Shown: piece after piece, positions 47,385 through 58,446 of the stretch | How the letters are laid out: each line of letters opens with the position of its first letter | Position numbering within the stretch: the stretch's first letter is position 1 | Assembly (NCBI GenBank): GCA_002104905.1 | Contig: MCFE01000240.1 | Span: 1 to 64,000, forward strand | Direction: 5' to 3' | DNA from: Basidiobolus meristosporus CBS 931.73 | Lineage: Eukaryota > Basidiobolomycota > Basidiobolomycetes > Basidiobolales > Basidiobolaceae | DNA: 64,000 bases | The notes under the pieces: model-generated | The model's database searches: none | What the model was told of the DNA's origin: nothing | What the model saw: the letters and a program-made list of their open reading frames with translations, nothing else | Program-made: the position numbers and the translations under genes

Positions 47385-48980
47385 CTAACCACGGTTAGTA
47401 AACAAACTACCGGAGCCTTCGTATACTGTAGCAATCTTGCGAATGGCATTAGCAATGGCAGCGGTACGATAGCAAGTCTTCAACTCGTTGGCGGTGGCTC
47501 TGGTTTCCTCGCAAGCGTTGATCATGGTGTCCTCAAGTCCAGAGTACACCAACTCATGCTCCTCAGCTCCATGAATGACATTGCGGCGCTCAGACTCGGT
47601 GAGCTTGCGTCCTGCGTTCTCCTCGACAAGCTTGAGGATCTGGGATTTGCCAAGCTCGTCCCACTTCTTGTTCATACGTCCGAATCGGATGTGGGAAAGG
47701 TTCTTGAGCCACTCGAAGTATGACACACACACACCACCGGCGTTGAGCAACAAGTCAGGAATAACAACCTTGCCACTCTCCACAAGGGCCTCATGCGCTC
47801 CAGGGGTGATGGGTCCGTTGGCTGCCTCTCCAATGATCTTCGCCTTGATGTTCTTGACGTTCTTGAGGCCGATTTGACGCTCAAGAGCTGCTGGGATGAG
47901 GACATCACAGTCCATCTCCATCACCTTGATGGGATCTTCGATGATCTGACAGTCATAACCACGGAAGGTGCCATTCTTCTGCTTGTACTCCAACAATTTG
48001 TCAATGTTGAGTCCGTTCTCGTCATACGCCGCACAGTCACGTTCACCAATACCGACAATCTTGGCTCCATCGGCTTCGAAGAACTTGGCTGCCCAGTATC
48101 CGACGTTACCGAAACCTTGGATGATCACTCTGGTTCCTTCCATCTTGCCGGAGAGTCCGGTCTGCTTCTGAACCTCGGGGAACTTCATGAACTCGCGAAC
48201 ACCATAGTACACTCCGAGACCGGTGGCTTCGGTACGTCCACGGACTCCTCCTTGAGAGATGGGCTTGCCAGTGACACAACCCATGGAGTTGACATCGGAG
48301 GGGTTGAACTGTCTGTAGGTGTCCATGATCCAGGACATCTCACGGGGTCCAGTACCGACATCTGGGGCGGGCACATCAATACCAGGGCCAATGAAGTTCT
48401 TCTGACAAAGCTCCATGGTGTAACGGCGCGTGATACGCTCCAATTGAGCCACAGTATACTTCTTGGGGTCGATGGCCACTCCTCCCTTGGCTCCGCCAAA
48501 TGGAACGTCAACAACTGCACACTTGTAGGTCATGAGGGAGGCCAACGCCTCGACCTCTTGCATGTCAACATCGTCAGCATAACGGATACCTCCCTTCACG
48601 GGGAGACGATGGTGGGAGTGTTGTGCACGGTAGCCACGGATGATCTCCTCCTTGCCCTCATCAGTCTCCACCGGGAAAGTGACACTGAGGACAGAATCGA
48701 CACGCTTGATGGCGGCAAGAGTTTTGTCGCTGACACCACTTACACTAGCGGCTTTATCAAAATATTGGCTAACACACTGCAAGAAGTTAGGCTCGGACTC
48801 TTCACAGGCAGCGTTGGCTGAGCTGTATTGTCTCAGGACAGGAAGAGAGCGGAGGCCAATGGGGGTAACAACTCTTCGAAGGCTGCAGAGAAAATTGGGA
48901 TTTAGTACAAGTGCCGGATGTAATAGAATAGTGTATTCCATGTGTTACCTGTGTGTTTTGGCTAGAAGTGTAAATGACAT
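47385..48980 (-). CDS. GDH: Glutamate dehydrogenase, copy B (mitochondrial type)
   Basis: Two exons (48949-48980 and 47385-48882), 1530 bases, 509 residues. The first exon (MSFTLLAKTH) and the start of the second (RRVVTPIGLRSLP) form a presequence-like region. Same active-site blocks as copy A. Diagnostic differences from A and C include 'FDKAASVSGVSDKTL' in place of 'FDKAAGVSGVSSNTL', 'DSVLSVTF' in place of 'DAILSVSF', 'TVAQLERITRRYTM' in place of 'TPAQLERITRRFTM', and 'RGYDCQ' in place of 'RDYGCQ'. Tandem with A, same strand. Confidence 0.95.
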
Positions 48981-50304
48981 CTTGACAGTTGAAGTTATTG
49001 TTAGAAGTAACAAATTATTTATAGGGTAAAACTAATGTATACGCATTACACAGATGATTGGTGGAACCAACCAGGATTTAGTCCAATCTCATTTAGATGC
49101 TGGATAAGCCAGAATTATCAACAGCCATTAAGAGCGGCTACGTAATCAACCGCTTTCCAGTAAGAGATTGTCATCCATATTACCCATGGAACCCAGGAAC
49201 CCTGGTTAACATGTCAACCAACCTTACTAAATGGTGAAATCCACAAACTCCGACCAACTGTGACACACAGACGTATTGTTGGTGGCTGATCAGTATATTT
49301 ATCCTGTAAGTTTTCCCCACAAATCAGGTAGCATATTTGGTCAGGAGCATCCAGTTTTCCCAGGCTGTAGTAACTTTAAACCACGCATTATTATTAGGCA
49401 CCTGCTTTGACACATCCACGCTGGATTTGGCGGTTGCCATTTGAGTCATTTCTCGATTCAGCCATGCGGTTTTGGCCAGAATGGCGCCTCACCACCATGA
49501 GGTGCACAAATGGAAATGTTTCAAGCACAAATGCATGGGTGGTAGCATCGCTTGTAATTGCACCAGAGGAAAGCGGTCAAGGCCAACTATTACCTAGAGA
49601 TTCAATAGGTTTCTAATCTATTTCGATCCATTCTTGTAACAGAGCTCATTGGTGTCTCATTTGCATCCCAAATCCTCCTACCAAGATGGCCGTCCTTTTT
49701 GGTGATTTCCTAACCCAAATTATGGATTCTGGTGATACCCTGGCCATTTCTCTTCCAAAGTTGGGCGATGCTAGAGTCGCCAAACAAAGCGTGTTGCTGT
49801 TAGTTGAAGTGCTGATAGGGTGGCTCTCTTGGCTAGGGACAACGTATTGGGTATATGGGTTTTTACATACGAGACTAGCGTAGCAAATGGGTTTCTACAC
49901 ATGAGGTTGTTCCATGGCTACGCTCGTGTGAAATTCTGCCAAGTACCAGTGGTTGAGGTTTCTCAGGGCTTTGTAACATCATTCACTGAAAATGGTTGCC
50001 ATATATCGAAGTTAGTTTACGATTGACGCTCGTCAATTTTTGACAGGTCACTCAGCAATATTCCCACCTTATGAAACATTCCTCTTGCACTTCATTGGCA
50101 GTCATCCGAATGAGTGGCCAATTCTGTGTGATGGTTGGTTAAATCCGGTGATATCCAGTTGATGGGAATTCCTCACTTGGTTACCCACAATACTTCCAAT
50201 GCAATCCACCACAAATGTAAACGGGGTTTAACGTGCGCATGGTGGCCAATTTAAATAGATCCCACCTGCTTCCATTCCTCACTCAGCATATTCCTACCGC
50301 AACA
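48981..50304. other. Shared intergenic region between divergent GDH copies B and C
   Basis: 1.3 kb separates the start codons of copies B and C, which point away from each other, so both promoters lie here. Short open frames at 49407-49616 and 49686-49883 are not convincing. A region near 50250-50304 immediately before copy C is the likely core promoter. Confidence 0.5.
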
Positions 50305-51906
50305 ATGGCATTCAGTCTTCTCTCCAGAACTTCCGCCAACAGGTACATTCTCTTCGGGCCTGTATTGATCTCCCAGGCATACTAATCATTGACTGTTTCA
50401 TATTGCAGCCTCCGCAAAGTTGCTACCCCCATTGGGTTCCGTTCTCTTCCTGTCTTGAGACAATATAGCTCAGCCAACACTGCCTGTGAAGAGTCCGAGC
50501 CTAACTTCTTGCAATGTGTTGAGCAGTTCTTCGACAAAGCCGCCGGTGTGAGCGGAGTAAGCAGCAACACCCTCGCCGCCATCAAGCGTGTTGATGCCAT
50601 CCTCAGTGTCAGCTTCCCAGTGGAGACTGATGAGGGCAAGGAGGAGATCATCCGTGGCTACCGTGCACAACACTCCCACCATCGTCTCCCCGTGAAGGGA
50701 GGTATCCGTTATGCTGACGATGTTGACATGCAAGAGGTCGAGGCGTTGGCCTCCCTCATGACCTACAAGTGTGCAGTTGTTGACGTTCCATTTGGCGGAG
50801 CCAAGGGAGGAGTGGCCATCGACCCCAAGAAGTACACACCAGCCCAACTGGAGCGTATCACTCGTCGCTTCACCATGGAGCTTTGTCAGAAGAACTTCAT
50901 TGGCCCTGGTATTGATGTGCCCGCCCCAGATGTCGGTACTGGACCCCGTGAGATGTCCTGGATCATGGACACCTACAGACAGTTCAACCCCTCCGATGTC
51001 AACTCCATGGGTTGTGTCACTGGCAAGCCCATCTCTCAAGGAGGAGTCCGTGGACGTAACGAAGCCACCGGTCTCGGAGTGTACTATGGTGTTCGCGAGT
51101 TCATGAAGTTCCCCGAGGTTCAGAAGAAGACCGGACTCTCCGGCAAGATGGAAGGAACCAGAGTGATCATCCAAGGTTTCGGTAACGTTGGATACTGGGC
51201 AGCCAAGTTCTTCGAAGCCGATGGAGCCAAGATTGTCGGTATTGCTGAGCGCGACTGTGCCGCATACGACGAGAATGGACTCAACATTGACAAATTGTTG
51301 GAGTACAAGCAGAAGAATGGCACCTTCCGTGACTATGGATGCCAGATCATCGAAGATCCCATCAAGGTGATGGAGATGGACTGTGATGTCCTCATCCCAG
51401 CAGCCCTTGAGCGTCAAATCGGCCTCAAGAACGTCAAGAACATCAAGGCGAAGATCATTGGAGAGGCAGCCAACGGACCCATCACCCCTGGAGCGCATGA
51501 GGCCCTTGTGGAGAGTGGCAAGGTTGTTATTCCTGACTTGTTGCTCAACGCCGGTGGTGTGTGTGTGTCATACTTCGAGTGGCTCAAGAACCTTTCCCAC
51601 ATCCGATTCGGACGTATGAACAAGAAGTGGGACGAGCTTGGCAAATCCCAGATCCTCAAGCTTGTCGAGGAGAACGCAGGACGCAAGCTCACCGAGTCTG
51701 AGCGCCGCAATGTCATTCACGGAGCTGAGGAGCATGAGTTGGTGTACTCTGGACTTGAGGACACCATGATCAACGCTTGCGAGGAAACCAGAGCCACCGC
51801 CAACGAGTTGAAGACTTGCTATCGTACTGCCGCTATCACTAACGCTATTCGCAAGATCGCCACTGTCCAAGAAGGCTCCGGCAGTTTGTTCACCAACAGA
51901 GGTTAA
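50305..51906 (+). CDS. GDH: Glutamate dehydrogenase, copy C (mitochondrial type)
   Basis: Two exons (50305-50342 and 50409-51906), 1536 bases, 511 residues, in the opposite orientation to A and B. The presequence is MAFSLLSRTSAN then SLRKVATPIGFRS. From residue 32 the protein is nearly identical to copy A, sharing AGVSGVSSNTL and RDYGCQ, with a few private changes such as QKKTGLSG, AITNAIRK and NTACEE. The same intron position in all three copies shows a common ancestor after intron gain. The antisense strand has a long open frame (50470-51498) that is a codon-bias shadow, not a gene. Confidence 0.95.
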
Positions 51907-52829
51907 TCGAGCTCCCACACATTTCCCAACTATTGATATTCATCATGTAAAGAAAGCATCGCATTAATATTGACAATAATAAATACCCGCATTTCCAGTC
52001 GTAATCCTTCGTTATGGTGGAGCGTATGACAGCATTCATACCGGATATAGGCGAATCCACGGAATATTTGCCGAGTACTTGAAAAGGCTGCTTACGGGCA
52101 AATGCGAAACGTTCTGGCCAGGCCATTGTGGGTAGTCATCGGGGAGCCACGCATGCCAGATGAGTATCTCGATTGACATCTCACTCGCACCATGTAAGGG
52201 GTGCTAATATGAGGGCTGATTTTGGAAATCCAATATAGGGATTGACCAGTTCTCCTTGTGAATGCTCTGAACCTGTGGAAATGCTCATTGGTGGTAAGGC
52301 TTGAATTCTTTGCAATGTCTGCTGAACAGTTTCCCGTGAACAGCCATTTCGAACCCCTCTTTCCGGCTACCTTAATAATCTGTCAATAGTCGAAGTATGC
52401 TCAAAAGAAATCCTCCACCTTGCCTCTGCCTGGCTAGTCAACATTATATCAATACTGGATATTTCAATCAAAGCCATTCTGGTTAGACTATGGCACTTTT
52501 CCATCTGCGAACTCGTGACACCCTCAAGTAAGGTTATTTGGTATGTGATCTACAAACGTTACATTTGCTTTCCACCCAGCTTTCATTCTCTACCCTATTG
52601 GCTCATTGCTAGAATATATTTACATGACATTTCTAGTTAAAAGAAAGCTCAAATCTGAATCCCCCATATACACCCTTGCTACTAAGGGCTGTGGCAAGTT
52701 GATCTAGGAGCCTATCTGCAACTTAGAGCAGTAAGGAGGATGTGTGACCTAAGCATGAAGCATTCAAGTCTGGGACAAATCAGACATTCTTTCCATACCC
52801 CCACTCAAATATAATGATCTATTCTGGGA
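51907..52829. other. Intergenic, no gene seen
   Basis: Unremarkable sequence between GDH copy C and the repeat-rich region. Short minus-strand frame at 51890-52126 overlaps the end of GDH C and is not credible. Confidence 0.5.
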
Positions 52830-53998
52830 GATTTGCAGTGAGAGTCTTGGTAATATTGGAAGCAATTGGGAGAACAGGTAGATCATGAGGTTCTCATTCA
52901 ATGACTTATTGAATGTAAAGTGATTTTTATGCTTTTAAATGGCCTTGGCATAACAAGTATGTAAAATATCTTTGGAAAGGTTCCATTAATATATGTGCAA
53001 ACTTGGGGGCTCTTTTGATAACTTTGGTAACACCTATGCTGTCTGTACCTGACTATTTTGGAGAATTAATCTATATTCCAATACAAAAGTTACCTGGAAA
53101 TCTCTTAGATTTGTAAAGTAGGATGTAAATGACAATAAAGTGAATATGTTGGTGTATTACAAAATCTACAAAAGGCATCAGGAATTATTTGCAAAGTTTA
53201 GTCCATCCAAGAGTACTGTGGGATGCACTTACCACTGATATGCTGCAATGCTCTTGAAGTGATTTGGAGGGCTTGCTGCTCATGTGGTTCTGATTAAATG
53301 CTTGCTGAATGGTATAGTTGCAAATAATTCACTGAGTTCTTTTAATATTATCTACTTAGAGCACCACCAGGACAGTGCCCAATTTATATGGACATAGCTT
53401 GGGGTCTCCTGGATAACTCTCAGATACATCTATGTAAACATTAAGATAAGCATAGCTTATAACTACTTTCTGTTTGTATGACCTAGCTTAAGCTACAGTT
53501 GTATTGCAGATCTTGCACTTATACCTTGATGACTAAGCTTACTGCCTACATATGTTCAGGTCCACAATCTTCAGTATTCTTAAAAGTGTAGCATTCTTCA
53601 ATAGAGTTGAATGATGACTTTATCATTTAGATCTCAAGGACCAAGCTATTGTTGTAAAAATTTGTAATTCCACCTAAATATTCACCAGACTTAGTCACTT
53701 AGATCATTACCTCAAAATCCTAGAGAATGCTGACCAAAATCCCTGTTGGGATTGACTTTGACAATTTTCATGTTCTGGGTACCTGATATTTTAGTGAAAA
53801 TATTCTAAGTAGTTTAAACAGCCACAAGCTTTGCACACATGTTTTTAGGGCCTTCCTGAACCTATTCTATGTGTATGTTATGCCAAGATCATGTAGAAGT
53901 ATAAATATAACTGTTACATTGAATAAGTCATTAATTGAAAAACACATAATCTACTTGTTCTCCCAATCACCTCAAGTATCTCCAAGACTCTTACAACA
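52830..53998. repeat. Probable long terminal repeat or flank of the copia element, with inverted ends
   Basis: The left end (about 52835-52990) and the right end (about 53850-53998) are imperfect inverted repeats of about 150 bases. The right end stops at a ...CTTACAACA sequence, directly followed by GGTTATGAGCCC, which looks like a tRNA primer-binding site, then by the gag gene. This matches an LTR end. Similar blocks occur at 10.1-11.9 kb. Confidence 0.5.
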
Positions 53999-53999
53999 G

Positions 54000-54624
54000 G
54001 TTATGAGCCCCAAGCTGTCACTCTCTGCAATGTCTGCTACTGCTATTACTGGAATTCTTCCCTGTGCTGAAAAGTTGGATGGATCTACTTGCCAAGTGTG
54101 GAAGGTGAAGGTGAAGAAGAAGATGCTGCTACAAGAAAGATGCCTTTGGGATATTGTCATGGGAGAAGAATGCCCTCCTAGAAACGCAGGAGAGGAAGCC
54201 TTAAAGTACCAGAAGAAAGAACAAAATGCCTTTAACTGCATTTGCCTTAGTGTTAAAGACAAGTTGCTAATTCAATGCTCAAGAGCAAAAGCAGCAAAGA
54301 ATACCTGGAAGGCATTAAAAGACACCTACCAGTCACTTTCAGTTGCCAAGAAAATGTATCTTAGACAAAAATTCTTTACTACAATGTTGCTGCCATGAGA
54401 AGAAATGAAAAATCTAATTAACAGAATTACCTGGCTGTGTGATAAGATGGAATATGTGGGCATACCAACTACTGATGAGGATGTAATAGTAACCATCCTG
54501 AATAGACTAACAGACAGGTTTCAGGGCCTTGTATCAGCCCTAGAGTCCAGAACTGAATATTTGACTTTTAATTACATATATGGAAGAATACTGAATCATG
54601 GATTAATTAAATCAAGTGCTATGC
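54000..54624 (+). pseudogene. Ty1/copia gag fragment, 5' part, with in-frame stop
   Basis: The frame from about 54003 encodes a copia Gag (UBN2-like) domain: 'AEKLDGSTCQVWKVKVKKKM' opening, a tryptophan-rich 'CLWDIV' strand, 'NTWKALKDTYQ', 'LRQKFFTTML', then an in-frame TGA at 54396-54398 followed by 'EEMKNLINRITWLCDKM' and 'LNRLTDRFQGLVSALESR'. The stop breaks an otherwise continuous Gag. It precedes the inverted fragment at 54630-54975. Non-autonomous relic. Confidence 0.8.
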
Positions 54625-54629
54625 TCTTT

Positions 54630-54975
54630 CTTCTGGTACTTAAAGAATTCCTCTCCCATGCTTTTAGGAGGGCATTCTTCTCCCATGACAATATCCCAAA
54701 GGCCTCTTTCTTGTAGCTGCATCTTTGTCTTCACCTCCCACACTTGGTAGTTAGATCCATCCAACTTTTCAGCAGAGGGAAGAATTCCAGTAATAGCAGT
54801 AGTGGATACTGCGGAGAGTGACAGCTTGGGGGATCATAATCTGTTGTAAGAGTCCTGGAGATATTGGAAGTGATTGGGAGAACAAGTAAATTATGTTGTT
54901 TTCAATCAATGATTTATTGAATGTAAAAGTAGTATTTATACTTTTATATGATATTGGCATAGTATACAGATAGAA
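54630..54975 (-). mobile_element. Inverted copy of copia 5' end inserted in gag
   Basis: Reverse complement of about 53870-54220: it carries the LTR end and the first part of gag in opposite orientation (a minus-strand frame at 54769-54960 reads as the LTR-gag junction, with MPISYKSINTTFTFNKSLIE). On each side the same approximately 100-base piece of gag occurs (54524-54624 and 55104-55204), so the inversion is bracketed by a direct repeat. Confidence 0.75.
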
Positions 54976-55103
54976 TAGGTAAAGGAAGACCCCAAGAACA
55001 TGTCTGCAAGGTTTGGGGATGTTTGGACAACTTTGAGAATTTTCATGTTCTGGATATCAGATATTTTGGTGAAGTATTCCAAGTGCATCCCAACAAGTAA
55101 GTT

Positions 55104-55590
55104 TCAGGGCCTTGTATCAGCCCTAGAGCTCAGAACTGGAGATTTGACCTTAAATTATTTATATGGAAGGCTCCCAGATGAACAATTAATAAAATCAAGT
55201 GCCAATAAGAAGGAAGAAAAAAATGCTTTAATAACCAATGATAACCAACAAAGAAGATACCCAAGATCTTTTAAAGGCAATAGAAACCTGTTTTGTAACT
55301 ACTGCAAAAGGAAAGGACACACATCAGACCTGTGCCTCATAAAAAGCAATAGTCAGCAGAAAAAGCCTGAATATGGAAATGCTGCAACAACTGAAGATAG
55401 ACTATTAACATCTGCACTAAATATGACCACAAACAAGAATTCTCAGATGCGGTGTATTGACTCTGAAGCATCTCAACACTTAACACACCAAAAAGAACTT
55501 CTTACCCAATATCAAGATATTGCAATCAAGAAGGTTTTCAAGGGTACAATAGGACACCTGAAGCAGTGGGAGAAGGAACCATCCAAGTAG
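55104..55590 (+). pseudogene. Copia gag C-terminus, zinc knuckle and start of protease
   Basis: Continues the Gag: a duplicated 'FQGLVSALELRTGDLTLNYLYG', then a retroviral-type zinc knuckle CNYCKRKGHTSDLC (C-x2-C-x4-H-x4-C) near 55290-55345. The aspartic protease starts with Ile-Asp-Ser-Glu-Ala-Ser near 55455-55475, where the active-site D-S-G is altered to D-S-E. The frame is lost after 55590. Confidence 0.8.
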
Positions 55591-55689
55591 ACCTTAGAAG
55601 CAGTGAAGGAAGCCATACACTGACCATTAAAGATGTACTTTATGTACCAGAAATAGTCAATAACCTACTATTGGTAAGCAAGGCCATAG

Positions 55690-56100
55690 TAGAATGACCC
55701 AGTTTTAGCTTTGACAATTCTGGATGCAGGATCACTGATCAATATGGTGCTCATATTACTTTGGGTATCAGAGATAAGAATCTGTATAAGTTGACTTATA
55801 TTCCACCATATCTGGAAGCCAATATAGGCAACTTAAATGAAGAAACACCAATGCTTTGGCACAGGAGATTTGGACATATCAATTTTGATTATATGAGCAA
55901 AATGATCAAAGATCAGCTAGTTTCCAGAGTTAAAATTGATCCCCTAGCTAATTTGGAGCACTGTGAAGCCAGCATATATGGGAAACAAGCCAGACAGCTG
56001 TTTAAGAGCTCTGGGTTAATCAAAACTAAGAAAAGATCAGATCAAATTCACTCAGATCTGTGTGGAACTATGCAAAATTTATCCCCAGGTGAGATGACAT
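55690..56100 (+). pseudogene. Copia GAG-pre-integrase and integrase N-terminus
   Basis: Encodes 'LWHRRFGHINFDYMSKMI' and 'HSDLCGTMQ', the standard pre-integrase zinc-binding region and the first integrase strand. The expected Cys pair of the zinc site is partly lost (CEAS in place of CxxC). The frame stops at 56100 because of the insertion that follows, and continues with the integrase core at 57985. Confidence 0.8.
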
Positions 56101-57980
56101 TGTAGTGGGGTGACAGTGATACCCACTGACAGATGTGCTCATTCCCTTATTTTTTACTTCCCTATATCTCTACTACACTTATTTTAGTTTTATCCCATTT
56201 GTCTTACCTGATCAGTACTATCCCATAAGCCAGTTGACTATCACACCTGCTAACCTTATTGCATAAGTTACCCTTCACTTTATGTAAGATTACTAGCTAT
56301 AAGTGCTTCTATATTAGGCAAGTACCGTGCCAGTACCTGTGAGAAATGATCAACCTATGTCACCATCCCTACAATTTCCAGACCATATATGGTATCCCTA
56401 TGTTACACAGGTTTCAGAGTACTGATTCCTGATTGGTTGGATGTGCTGTGCCTCTTAGAACCTTCTGGCACCTACTTAGAACATTCTTAGGTCATTCTGA
56501 TGTCATTAAGATTTCTATTGATATCCAGAACCTTCTGGAATACCATGCTTAGTAATCACTTAGCCAGTGAGAAAAGTATATAAGGGAGGCTATCCCTCAA
56601 CAATAAATCATCATCCCTTTTATCAATATACCAACTTGTTGATTAGTGTGATCACTGCTACCTGCTGCTACCTGAACTTCCAACCCCAGACCACAGGACA
56701 CTCCCAGGGAACCATGCTGACAGCCAACTGACCTTGGAGGCACTACTTGTGAGGAATACTCACAGTAGGTATCTTTTATTATATTTGATTCTTTCCCAAG
56801 TTTGTTCTTGTATAGGCAAAGATACTTTTCTGTCTTTGTAACTATTGACCACAGCTGCATTCTTATCAAGTCCCTGCTGGTGGAGTTTACAGTTGTTTTG
56901 ACTTTGGAAGCTTTAGTACATTGTCATCTCAAAGGACGCTGAACCCAGCACATATTTTTGTTAAGACGCTGTGGTAGGGTAAACATACCTCCCACAGACA
57001 AGTTTATTCATATAGTCATTATGATATACTTATCCATATTTTATCTTATCAGTATTATCCCATTCTTCTTTTGCCCATATTATCAGTATTATCCCCATAT
57101 GATGTTTACCCTGATTAGTTATTAGCATTAGTTATCCCAGATGTTATTCAGCTTTGTGATCAGTAGATGTATCTATATAAGGCAAGTACCTGTGTCAGTA
57201 CCCGTGACACATGACCTAGGTCTGTGTTACCATCCCTACCATTTCAATACCATATATGGTGTTTCTATGTTACACAGGTTTCAGACTACTGATTCCTGAT
57301 TGGTTGAGAGTGCTGTGCCTTTTAGAACCTTCCAGGACATTCTTGGCATATTTTTAGCTCATAGTGATGTCATCAAGAATTCCACTGATACCTAGAATCT
57401 TCTAGAACCTTGTCATTGGTAATCACTTGGCAATCAGGAAAAGTATTTAAGGGAAAGCAATCCCTCATCAATAAATCATCCCTTCTATCAGTAACACTTC
57501 TCCCTTATTGATTAGCAGTTGATCACTGCACCTGCCTTCAACAATACATCTCAGACCTGCCATCAAGGAGCTTTTCAAGGTAGTGCACAAGACACAAAGA
57601 GGCCTTTGGAGACACTTGGAGCACCTAGGAAGCTAGAGAAGCAGGAGCTTTTACCATAGAGACATACTGACAAAGACACCGGCAGTTTAGACCCAGAGGT
57701 TATTGCACCCATCAGACACCTCACACACCTTGAGTTGTGTAGCTTCTCCCAGGAGTACCTCTACACCACCACAATGCCAACTAAGTTGGGGAATGTAGCT
57801 CAATAGTTTTCCCTTGACAAGCTTGTGGCTTTATTCCCCTTCACGTTAGATTAGAGACAGAACCCAAGTATTCCTAGCAAGCTTTTGCCAGAGGTTATTG
57901 CACCCAGTGAACATCCCACACACAAAACACTTGAGGAGTGTTGGACCTATTTCTCCCTTGGACCTATACACCATCACAAC
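56101..57980. mobile_element. Nested insertion with two related LTRs inside the copia integrase
   Basis: About 1.88 kb interrupts the copia integrase between 'HSDLCGTMQ' and 'FTFIDYYTGYMW'. It contains two direct, diverged LTRs: about 56101-56665 and 56970-57532. Each starts with TGTRGTRGGG and a small hairpin, and contains a TATA-like (TATATAAGGG or TATTTAAGGG) sequence, then AATAAA-type poly(A) signals (56604, 57472). A 90-base piece is duplicated at 57692-57780 and 57889-57981. A third LTR of the family starts at 61044. Confidence 0.7.
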
Positions 57981-58446
57981 ATATTTATTCACTTTTATTG
58001 ATTATTATACAGGATACATGTGGGTCTACTTCATGGTGAGAAAGGAAGAAGCTCTGTCTAAGTTCAGGGAGTTTAAAGCCATGATGGAGAGAGAAACTGG
58101 TGAAAAAATCAAGAAAATAAGCTCTGACAATGGTGGAGAATATACCTCAAAACTCTTCATCCCCTTCTGCAAAGTTCATGGGATAAATCAAGAGACTACT
58201 GCACCTTACTCCCCACAGCAAAATGGAGTAGTAGAGTGTGCAAACAGATCAATAACTGATATGGCAAGATCTATGATCCATGATCAAAAATTATACTATG
58301 ATTTTTGGGCAGAATCAGTTGCCTTAGCTGTATACCTTAGAGATAGTAGTTATAACAGAATACTTTGTGATTCTACTCCATTTGAAGCATTGTATAGACA
58401 CAGACCAAGTGCAGAATATCTAAAAATACTAGGGTGCGCAGCATAA
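57958..58446 (+). pseudogene. Copia integrase core fragment
   Basis: Core catalytic integrase: 'FTFIDYYTGYMWVYFMV' (first Asp), 'SSDNGGEYTS' (second Asp), 'QETTAPYSPQQNGVVECANR' (Glu of the D-D-E triad), then 'YRHRPSAEYLKILGCAA'. All three acidic residues are retained, but the reading frame ends at 58446 and the downstream 'SKSRDVLFDENAIFS' segment (about 58560-58620) is out of frame, so this copy is dead. Confidence 0.85.
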
